From assembly GCA_046546095.1 (NCBI GenBank), contig JBKGYK010000035.1, positions 1 to 31,437 of the forward strand: a stretch of DNA of 31,437 nucleotides, in the 5' to 3' direction. The notes beneath the pieces are model-generated. The model was not told where the DNA came from and ran no database searches. It saw only the letters and a program-made list of their open reading frames with translations. This DNA is from JAQIBY01 sp046546095. GTDB taxonomy: Bacteria; Bacteroidota; Bacteroidia; Bacteroidales; ML635J-15. This document shows, in pieces, positions 23,958 to 31,437 of the stretch (positions are counted from its first letter, which is position 1; each line of letters opens with the position of its first letter). A program made the translations under genes and the position numbers.

Positions 23958-26900
23958 ATGAAACGAATTGCCATTGTAATTATCAGCTTATTTGTTGGAT
24001 TTGTTGCCTGGACACAGGAGCAGCCCAATCTGGATTTTGCACAACAAACCCTTGCCGAACGAGGAGAATTTTATTTTGAGTTTACATGCGATTCTCCTGA
24101 AACCATTCAGGAATTGCAAGAGCACCTGTCTTTTGATCACAGAGAGGGAAATACGTTTTATGCCTATGCCTTGTCGGATGAAGCGTTTGATGAGTTTCTG
24201 GATTATGGACTTAAATTTCAACCGGTAGAATCGTATTACGATCAGTCAAAATCCCTGACGATGGCTACCACAACGGCAGAAATGGCATCCTGGGATCGTT
24301 ATCCAACCCATGATGTGTATGTGCAGATGATGAACGATTTTGTTACAAATTATCCCGATTTGTGTTCAATCGAAACCATCGGACAATCTGTGAACGGAGT
24401 GGATCTAATTGCCCTTAGAATTTCTGATAATGTTGATACCGATGAAGATGAACCGGAGTTTTTCTGGTCAAATACCATGCACGGGGATGAACTGGCAGGC
24501 TATGTTCTGGGATTGAGATTCATTGATTATCTATTGTCAAATTACGGAACAGATCCTCAGGCTACCTTGCTTGTGGATGAAATTGAAATCTATGTAAACC
24601 CCCTTGCAAATCCCGATGGAACGTTTAACAATTCAGCAGGTTATACGGATGTCTCCGGCTCCATCAGGGCAAATGCCAATGGTGTTGACCTGAACAGAAA
24701 TTTTCCGGATCAGGAGGATGGCCAAAATCCCGATGGAAATGCTACACAGACTGAAACACAGTTGATGATAGATTATGCCGAATTGCATGATTTTGTCATG
24801 TCAGCAAATACCCATGGTGGGGCTGAGTTGATCAACTATCCCTGGGATAACTGGACAACTGCCGAAAATGCCCATGCAGATGATACCTGGTGGCAATATG
24901 TGAGTTGGATATATGCTGACCTGGCGCAAAATAACAGTCCCGCGGGATATTTTACCGATCAGGGTGGGGTTACTGAAGGTGGCGACTGGTATGTTATAAC
25001 CGGTAGCCGTCAGGATTATATGAACTATTTTCACCAATGTCGCGAAACAACCATAGAATACTCTTCATTAAAAAAGCTGGATGTTGAAGACCTTCCCGAC
25101 ATGTGGAATTACAACAAACAGGCCATGCTTGATTATACCGAACAGGTACTTTATGGTTTCCGTGGCCTTGTTACGGATGCATGTAACGGTAACCCTGTGG
25201 CTGGTGTGCGTGTAGAAATTGCCGGGCATGATCAGGACAGCTCTCATGTATATTCCTCCGCTCCGGTTGGTAATTATCATCGTCCAATTTACGAGGGTAG
25301 CTGGGATGTTACCTTTTCAAAACCCGGATATCAATCACAAACACATACAGTAAATGTGCTTAACGATGACAGTACCCGCCTGGATGTACAACTCATCCCG
25401 GACAATGTCGGTGTGCCGGATTTTACAGCAGATCAGACCAGCATTTTTGAAGGAGAAACGGTAAACTTTACCGATCAGAGCACCGGAACCATCACTGCAT
25501 ACAACTGGACGCTTACCGGTGCTACACCCAACAGTTCAACGGATGCCAGCCCATCTCCGGTTTATAATACGGCCGGCACATACGATGTCAATCTTGAAAT
25601 TACCTCTGAAGGCTGTACCGTAAATGAACTGAAACAGGATTATATCAGCGTTTCCGCACCTACAGCACCTACAGCAGACTTCTCTGCTTCTGCAACAACT
25701 GTAAATGTTGGCGGAACTGTTGACTTTACCGATATTTCTTCTGGTAATCCTTCCTCATGGGACTGGACATTTGATGGCGGAACACCAGACACAGAAACAG
25801 CTCAGAATCCATCCGTTACATACAATACGGCCGGTACATATGATGTCAGCATGACGGCTACCAATGCATACGGAAGCGATACCGAAACCAAAACAGGCTA
25901 CGTCAATGTGCTTGTTGATTATTGCGATGCCGGATCCGATGATGAAACTGAAATGTATATCGCAGATTTTTCATTCAATACCATAGCCAATGCCTCCAAT
26001 GCTGCCAATTATACCGATTTTACCGCTCAGTCAACGGATGTTTATCCGGGAGATACCTATGCTTTTTCTGTGGATGCGGGAGCAGCGTATGATTATAATC
26101 AGTGCATCATTTGGGCAGACTGGAATTGCGATGGTGACTTTGAGGACGCCGGTGAAGAGGTGTATCGAAGCAATATTGAAAATGCACAGACCTACAACGG
26201 TAACATTACAGTACCCAACGATGCAAACCTGCAGGAAACCAGAATGCGCGTAAGGGTGCATTACAACCGTGATGGATACGGGCCCAACGATACCCCCTGT
26301 GGTAACAGTACTTATGGTGAAGTTGAGGATTATTCTGTAAATGTTATATCTCCAGACATTCCGCCAACTGCTGCGTTTTCTGCTGCAGAAACCAGCAATT
26401 GCAATGGCATTATTCAGTTTCAGGATGAATCCTCGCTGGCAGAATCATGGAGCTGGGATTTTGGAGACGGCAATACATCCACACTACAAAACCCACTTCA
26501 CACCTACGATGCCGATGGAACATACACGGTAACGCTTACCGTTAGTAATGCGCACGGCTCCGATGACACCACCATGACAGATTACATCACCATTGATATG
26601 CCGGATGAACCGGTCATCGCCGATGAAGAAAATTGTGGTGCCGGCTCAGTGACATTGTCTTCCACAGCTTCAGGCGAAGTCAACTGGTACGATGCAGAAA
26701 CCGGTGGTAACCTGCTGGCAACAGGAGCAGATTATACCGATAATTATTCGGCCACAACCACCGTTTATGCAGACAATACCATTGTAAATCCACAGTATTA
26801 TGCTGGTGGTAAAACTGACAACACCGGTGATGGTGGATATTTCACAAATACCAATCAGCACGGACTTATTTTTGATGCTTATACGGATTTTGTGATCGAA

Positions 26901-29900
26901 TCTGTAAAAGTATATGCCGATGGTGCCGGTGACAGAAGCATCAGCCTGCTGGATAATACGGATACCGAAATTGCCAGCACAACGGTAACCATTCCCGATG
27001 GCGAAAGTGTTGTGGATCTGAATTTCACTGTTCCCGCAGGAACCAATTATACCCTTATGGGGCCCGAATCGCCAAACCTATACCGCAATGGCGGCAGTGG
27101 GGTTGATTTGCCATATCCGTATGAAATTACAGATGTGCTGTCCATCCATGATAACACCGCCGGTGACCTTGAGTATTATTACTACTTTTACGACTGGCAG
27201 GTACGCCTGGATGAGACCTGTGTTTCGCCACGTACTGAAGCAAGCGTTACCATTCATGATATGCCAACGGTGGACCTTGGTGCTGATCAGGAAATTTGCG
27301 AAGGTGATGATTACACTTTCGATGCCGGTAGTGGTTTTGCATCTTATCTGTGGAATTCCGGAGAAACCACACAAACCATTACCGCAGATACCGCCGGGAA
27401 TTACAGCGTTGAGGTTACCGATGCCAACGGTTGTACTGCTGCTGATGATGTAAATCTGACGGTGAATCCTGTTCCGGCACTGTCATTCAGTTCTACTCAG
27501 GAAAACGGTAACAATTGTGATGGCTCAGTAACGGTAACAGTAACCGATGGTGATTATCCGCCTTTGACCTATGTTTGGAATGATCCTGGCAATCAGGCAA
27601 CTGCAACTGCTACGGATCTTTGTGCCGGAACGTATTGCGTCACGGTGATCAACGGGTACGGCTGTACCGCTATCGGTTGTGAAACCGTTACATCTACTAC
27701 ACCTGCTCCCGTTGCAGATTTTGAAGCGGATACCACTGAAGCTTGTGTCTCACTTACCGTTCAGTTTACTGATTTGAGTGTCAATGACCCCACAAGCTGG
27801 GAATGGGATTTTGGTGATGGAAATACATCCACCGATCAACATCCGCAGCATACCTACAGCAGCCCCGGAATATACACCGTGGAACTGACAGCCACAAACA
27901 GTTATGGGTCTGATAACCACAGCATCACCGATTACATCACGGTTTACGATGAAATCACCATTAACGAAAGCAGCGAATCTGTTTCCTGTAACGGAGGTAG
28001 CGATGCCGATATCACTGCATCCGTTTATGGCGGAGAAGGAACGTATGCTTACTACTGGGAAGATGGCAGCGGAACAAGCCCGGGAACCACTCAGACACTA
28101 ACGGCTCTGCCTGCCGGAAATTACTACCTGACTGTTACGGATGCAGCCGGATGTACCGCCAGTGGCACCTACACCGTTACAGAACCTGATTCCCTGCAGG
28201 TGACGGTTTCTACTACAAACGAAAGCGTGGCCGGTGCCTGTGATGGTACCGCTACCGCCAATGTGACTGGTGGAACACCGGGATATGATTATAACTGGGA
28301 TGTTAGTCAAACGACTCAAACCGCGACAAACCTGTGTGCCGGATCTTATCAGGTTACGGTTAATGATGCGAATGGTTGTACAGCCATCAATTCAGGTGAG
28401 GTGCAATCAGGCCCGCAACCTCCTGTGGCAGATTTTGAAGCCGATGTTACCGAAGGCTGCGGTTCCCTTACCGTTCAATTTACTGATTTGAGTGTCAATG
28501 ACCCCACAAGCTGGGAATGGGATTTTGGCGATGGAAATACCTCCACCGATCAACACCCGCAGCATACCTACAGCAGCCCCGGAATATACACCGTGGAACT
28601 GACAGCCACAAACAGTTATGGGTCTGATAACCACAGCATCACCGATTACATCACGGTTTACGATGAAATCACCATTAACGAAAGCAGCGAATCTGTTTCC
28701 TGTAACGGAGGTAGCGATGCCGATATCACTGCATCCGTTTATGGCGGAGAAGGAACGTATGCTTACTACTGGGAAGATGGCAGCGGAACAAGCCCGGGAA
28801 CCACTCAGACACTAACGGCTCTGCCTGCCGGAAATTACTACCTGACTGTTACGGATGCAGCCGGATGTACCGCCAGTGGCACCTACACCGTTACAGAACC
28901 TGATTCCCTGCAGGTGACGGTTTCTACTACAAACGAAAGCGTGGCCGGTGCCTGTGATGGTACCGCTACCGCCAATGTGACTGGTGGAACACCGGGATAT
29001 GATTATAACTGGGATGTTAGTCAAACGACTCAAACCGCGACAAACCTGTGTGCCGGATCTTATCAGGTTACGGTTAATGATGCGAATGGTTGTACAGCCA
29101 TCAATTCAGGTGAGGTGCAATCAGGCCCGCAACCTCCTGTGGCAGATTTTGAAGCCGATGTTACCGAAGGCTGCGGTTCCCTTACCGTTCAATTTACTGA
29201 TTTGAGTGTCAATGACCCCACAAGCTGGGAATGGGATTTTGGCGATGGAAATACCTCCACCGATCAACACCCGCAGCATACCTACAGCAGCCCCGGAACG
29301 TATACCGTTGAGCTGACAGCAACCAACAGCTATGGTTCTGATACCTACAGTTTGACGGACTACATCATGGTATATGAAACACTTACTGTAACTGACGGAT
29401 CTGTATCAGTTAACTGTAATGGAGACACCGATGCCTCCCTGACAGCCACTGTCTCAGGAGGAGAAGGAACTTACACATACGCATGGGAAGATGAATCAGG
29501 CAGCAACCTTGGTTCAACAGAAACCATCACTGAACTTGGAGCAGGAACATACTATCTGACAGTGAATGATGCAGCCGGATGTTCTGATAATGGCACTTAT
29601 ACAGTTGCAGAACCTGAAGCAATGCAGTTGACTGTTGAAACAACGGATGAAACAACTTTTGGTGCCTGCGATGGTACCGCTACCGCCAATGTGACGAATG
29701 GAATCTCTCCATATTATTTTGATTGGGGGGATGGACTGCCAAATACGTCTGCGATTGATGATTTATGTGCTGGTTCATATTGTGTGACAATTACAGATGT
29801 GGATAATTGCACAATCAGCGATTGCGGAAGCATTGCTGACGGTCCGGATGTGGTTCTTGCATCCTTTGAAGCCGATGTTACCGAAGGCTGTGGTTCCCTT

Positions 29901-31283
29901 ACCGTTCAGTTTACTGATTTAAGTTCCAACGATCCCACAAGCTGGGAATGGGATTTTGGGGATGGAAATACCTCCACAGATCAAAACCCGCAGCACACGT
30001 ACAGCAGTGCCGGAACGTATACCGTTGAGCTGACAGCAACAAACAGCTATGGTTCCGATACCCACAGCATAACAGATTACATCACGGTTTACGATGAACT
30101 TGTGGTTGCAGATGGTAGTGCTACCCTCGATTGTTATGGTGATGCCGATGGCACAATTACACCAGAAATTTCAGGTGGAGATGGCACATATACATACAAT
30201 TGGGAAAATGAGAGTGGTATGAATATGGGCTCCGAAGCGGTGTTGACAAATGCACCTGCCGGAACGTATTCCCTTAGCGTAACAGACGGTGCAGGATGTT
30301 CAGACAATGGAGCTTACACACTAACCGAACCCCAGAGCATGAACATAAGTTTTGACATCGTTTCATCCACCGGTCCTGATATTCCGAATGGCAGCATCAC
30401 TGCAATCCCGGACAACGGAGCAGAGCCATATGTGGATTACGTTTGGAATACCGGCTACAATGGACCCACACATGAAAACATCATGCCCGGCGTAACCTAC
30501 TGTGTTACCGTAACGGATGCCAACGGGTGTACAGCTTCTGCCTGTACCGAGTTTGTGTTTGAAACCCTGGCAGATTTCAGCGCTGACCAGACAGAAGGTT
30601 GTGAACCGTTAAGCGTGCAGTTTAATGATGAAAGTACAAATGATGCGATAAACTGGTCATGGTCATTTGGTGATGGTGAAGGCTCAACAGAGCAAAATCC
30701 TGTGCATCAGTATGCAGATCCCGGTGTTTATACCGTTGAGTTAAGCGTTGAAAACGATGCTATGGAGTCTGTAAGCGAGGTTAAAACCAATTATATTACT
30801 GTTCTGGAGCGACCTGAGCTTGATTTTGATGTGACAGATGTCAGCAGCAGCGGTCAGGCAGATGGTGAAGTTACTGTGCTTGTCAGTGGCAGCGATGATC
30901 CCTATACATATGCATGGAATACCGGAGATAATACGCAAACCATCACCGGGCTTGAAGCCGGATCGTATTCCGTGGTTGTTGCCGGTTCAAATGGATGTGT
31001 TGCTACCGGAGGCGTTCAGGTGCAGACGACTACAACCATAGCCGGAGATGCTAAGGCTGGTGTTGATCTGTATCCGAATCCTGCCAGCACAAAGCTATAT
31101 GTTGAGGCAGGAAACAGCATGGCATCCATCAGGTTGTACAGTGTGGATGGTAAGCTAATCCAGCACCTGAATCCGGAAAATACATCCGCCATACTGAAGG
31201 TGGATGATCTGAAAGGCATGTATATGCTTGAAATTTTGCTTGAAAATGGTGAGCGCAGCATCCATCAGGTTGTAGTTCAGTAA
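23958..31283 (+). CDS. Giant M14 metallocarboxypeptidase with PKD/GEVED/SprB repeat stalk and T9SS signal
   Basis: The 2441-residue protein has a signal peptide (1-20), a propeptide-like part (21-100) and an M14 domain (about 105-395) with zinc ligands HGDE (175-178) and His286 plus catalytic Glu367 in TTIEYS. Next come a regulatory-like beta domain (400-481), two atypical PKDs (487-652), a GEVED domain (654-796, ADWNCDGDFEDAGEEVY), PKD 3 (801-880), an Ig-like segment and the unnamed module shared with its neighbour (881-1086). From about 1095 to 2360, SprB-type repeats (GGxGTYxYxWE...AGxYxLTVTDAAGCT) alternate with PKDs 4-8. A T9SS sorting domain (2365-2441, LYPNPASTKLYVEA) ends it. SprB repeats are named after the F. 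johnsoniae gliding adhesin, so the stalk may place the peptidase on a surface or bind polymers. It contains a perfect 714-bp tandem duplication. Confidence 0.93.
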   Translation: MKRIAIVIISLFVGFVAWTQEQPNLDFAQQTLAERGEFYFEFTCDSPETIQELQEHLSFDHREGNTFYAYALSDEAFDEFLDYGLKFQPVESYYDQSKSLTMATTTAEMASWDRYPTHDVYVQMMNDFVTNYPDLCSIETIGQSVNGVDLIALRISDNVDTDEDEPEFFWSNTMHGDELAGYVLGLRFIDYLLSNYGTDPQATLLVDEIEIYVNPLANPDGTFNNSAGYTDVSGSIRANANGVDLNRNFPDQEDGQNPDGNATQTETQLMIDYAELHDFVMSANTHGGAELINYPWDNWTTAENAHADDTWWQYVSWIYADLAQNNSPAGYFTDQGGVTEGGDWYVITGSRQDYMNYFHQCRETTIEYSSLKKLDVEDLPDMWNYNKQAMLDYTEQVLYGFRGLVTDACNGNPVAGVRVEIAGHDQDSSHVYSSAPVGNYHRPIYEGSWDVTFSKPGYQSQTHTVNVLNDDSTRLDVQLIPDNVGVPDFTADQTSIFEGETVNFTDQSTGTITAYNWTLTGATPNSSTDASPSPVYNTAGTYDVNLEITSEGCTVNELKQDYISVSAPTAPTADFSASATTVNVGGTVDFTDISSGNPSSWDWTFDGGTPDTETAQNPSVTYNTAGTYDVSMTATNAYGSDTETKTGYVNVLVDYCDAGSDDETEMYIADFSFNTIANASNAANYTDFTAQSTDVYPGDTYAFSVDAGAAYDYNQCIIWADWNCDGDFEDAGEEVYRSNIENAQTYNGNITVPNDANLQETRMRVRVHYNRDGYGPNDTPCGNSTYGEVEDYSVNVISPDIPPTAAFSAAETSNCNGIIQFQDESSLAESWSWDFGDGNTSTLQNPLHTYDADGTYTVTLTVSNAHGSDDTTMTDYITIDMPDEPVIADEENCGAGSVTLSSTASGEVNWYDAETGGNLLATGADYTDNYSATTTVYADNTIVNPQYYAGGKTDNTGDGGYFTNTNQHGLIFDAYTDFVIESVKVYADGAGDRSISLLDNTDTEIASTTVTIPDGESVVDLNFTVPAGTNYTLMGPESPNLYRNGGSGVDLPYPYEITDVLSIHDNTAGDLEYYYYFYDWQVRLDETCVSPRTEASVTIHDMPTVDLGADQEICEGDDYTFDAGSGFASYLWNSGETTQTITADTAGNYSVEVTDANGCTAADDVNLTVNPVPALSFSSTQENGNNCDGSVTVTVTDGDYPPLTYVWNDPGNQATATATDLCAGTYCVTVINGYGCTAIGCETVTSTTPAPVADFEADTTEACVSLTVQFTDLSVNDPTSWEWDFGDGNTSTDQHPQHTYSSPGIYTVELTATNSYGSDNHSITDYITVYDEITINESSESVSCNGGSDADITASVYGGEGTYAYYWEDGSGTSPGTTQTLTALPAGNYYLTVTDAAGCTASGTYTVTEPDSLQVTVSTTNESVAGACDGTATANVTGGTPGYDYNWDVSQTTQTATNLCAGSYQVTVNDANGCTAINSGEVQSGPQPPVADFEADVTEGCGSLTVQFTDLSVNDPTSWEWDFGDGNTSTDQHPQHTYSSPGIYTVELTATNSYGSDNHSITDYITVYDEITINESSESVSCNGGSDADITASVYGGEGTYAYYWEDGSGTSPGTTQTLTALPAGNYYLTVTDAAGCTASGTYTVTEPDSLQVTVSTTNESVAGACDGTATANVTGGTPGYDYNWDVSQTTQTATNLCAGSYQVTVNDANGCTAINSGEVQSGPQPPVADFEADVTEGCGSLTVQFTDLSVNDPTSWEWDFGDGNTSTDQHPQHTYSSPGTYTVELTATNSYGSDTYSLTDYIMVYETLTVTDGSVSVNCNGDTDASLTATVSGGEGTYTYAWEDESGSNLGSTETITELGAGTYYLTVNDAAGCSDNGTYTVAEPEAMQLTVETTDETTFGACDGTATANVTNGISPYYFDWGDGLPNTSAIDDLCAGSYCVTITDVDNCTISDCGSIADGPDVVLASFEADVTEGCGSLTVQFTDLSSNDPTSWEWDFGDGNTSTDQNPQHTYSSAGTYTVELTATNSYGSDTHSITDYITVYDELVVADGSATLDCYGDADGTITPEISGGDGTYTYNWENESGMNMGSEAVLTNAPAGTYSLSVTDGAGCSDNGAYTLTEPQSMNISFDIVSSTGPDIPNGSITAIPDNGAEPYVDYVWNTGYNGPTHENIMPGVTYCVTVTDANGCTASACTEFVFETLADFSADQTEGCEPLSVQFNDESTNDAINWSWSFGDGEGSTEQNPVHQYADPGVYTVELSVENDAMESVSEVKTNYITVLERPELDFDVTDVSSSGQADGEVTVLVSGSDDPYTYAWNTGDNTQTITGLEAGSYSVVVAGSNGCVATGGVQVQTTTTIAGDAKAGVDLYPNPASTKLYVEAGNSMASIRLYSVDGKLIQHLNPENTSAILKVDDLKGMYMLEILLENGERSIHQVVVQ
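27714..31035 (+). repeat. Array of PKD plus two SprB-like modules
   Basis: The order PKD, SprB, SprB recurs with PKD starts near 27714, 28428, 29142 and 29859. The periods are 714, 714 and 717 bp. A more diverged PKD near 30570 is followed by one SprB-like unit. The four main PKDs are nearly identical in DNA, while the SprB segments of the third and fourth units differ substantially from the first two. Confidence 0.9.
27843..29298 (+). repeat. Perfect 714-bp in-frame tandem duplication (PKD-SprB-SprB unit)
   Basis: Every base from 27843 to 28584 equals the base 714 positions later (742 consecutive matches, checked line by line). Identity breaks at both ends: before 27843 the copies differ at several bases (for example ADTTEACVS versus ADVTEGCGS), and after 29298 GGAATATAC is replaced by GGAACGTAT. 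The unit is 238 codons, so the frame is kept. Residues 1296-1780 of the giant carboxypeptidase are covered. Confidence 0.98.
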
Positions 31284-31307
31284 TGTAGGTCAATACATTA
31301 AAATTAG

Positions 31308-31336
31308 AAAGGCTTTCCGTTTTGGGAGGCCTTTTT
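31308..31336 (+). terminator. Intrinsic terminator of the giant carboxypeptidase gene
   Basis: AAAGGCTTTCC (31308-31318) pairs with GGGAGGCCTTT (31324-31334) over 11 bp with two G-U pairs and a 5-nt loop. It ends in a run of five T (31332-31336), 25 bp after the stop codon. The remaining 100 bases of the window hold no gene that I can support. Confidence 0.85.
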
Positions 31337-31437
31337 GATGTTTTATAGGCTCATACCTTGGCCATCCTCAGTGCTTTCCCTCTGGGGAATCTGAAGCCTG
31401 AGTATTATTGTAAAACGTGTAAAACAGAGATTAAGTA

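Noticed and set aside
27843..29298. CRISPR or mobile-element explanation for the long repeats
   Set aside because: Units are 714 bp, directly adjacent, in frame and coding for PKD and SprB modules; there are no spacers, transposase, inverted ends or target-site duplications.

Overview
The window is a stretch of a Bacteroidota chromosome. The signs are three proteins ending in type IX secretion (T9SS) sorting domains, the gliding/T9SS genes gldD and gldE, an S46 dipeptidyl-peptidase, an OMP_b-brl_3-type outer-membrane barrel, almost no Shine-Dalgarno sites, and one good match to the Bacteroidota -7 promoter box (TAnnTTTG). Base composition and gene style look uniform. I see no rRNA, tRNA, insertion sequence, phage gene or CRISPR array.

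Layout. (1) 109-894 (+): a small secreted protein with a YfaP/DUF2135-like half, ending at a bidirectional terminator that it shares with ilvE. (2) 972-1994 (-): branched-chain aminotransferase IlvE. (3) 2184-7610 (+): a tight five-gene run of ABC-2 exporter ATPase and permease, a Ppx/GppA phosphatase, a secreted EEP-family phosphodiesterase/nuclease and a T9SS-exported endonuclease I. (4) 7647-12676 (-): DUF302 protein, CopB-type copper P-ATPase and an outer-membrane beta-barrel receptor; palindromic sites lie between the last two. (5) 13003-21008 (-): a nine-gene run with gaps of 1-40 bp or short overlaps, in transcription order DUF2520 protein, KdsC-like phosphatase, UbiA prenyltransferase, Maf, S46 peptidase, Ssb, GldE, GldD, 4'-phosphopantetheinyl transferase. 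(6) 21108-31283 (+): two adjacent paralogous secreted M14 metallocarboxypeptidases, the second a 2441-residue giant.

The most striking element is the giant carboxypeptidase. A peptidase head is followed by about 1900 residues of PKD, GEVED, Ig-like and SprB-type repeats and then a T9SS signal. Inside it is a perfect, in-frame 714-bp tandem duplication. The middle PKD domain is a chimera, its left half copied from one flanking PKD and its right half from the other. That is the expected footprint of unequal recombination within a 28-bp identical tract, so the stalk appears to have lengthened recently and may vary in length between strains.

Together the region suits a protein- and DNA-degrading lifestyle: secreted carboxypeptidases, a DPP11-like dipeptidyl-peptidase specific for acidic residues, and two exported nucleases. 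The T9SS/gliding genes gldD and gldE lie in the same window as three T9SS cargo proteins. The functional links between neighbours are inference; the domain calls rest on motifs read directly from the sequence.
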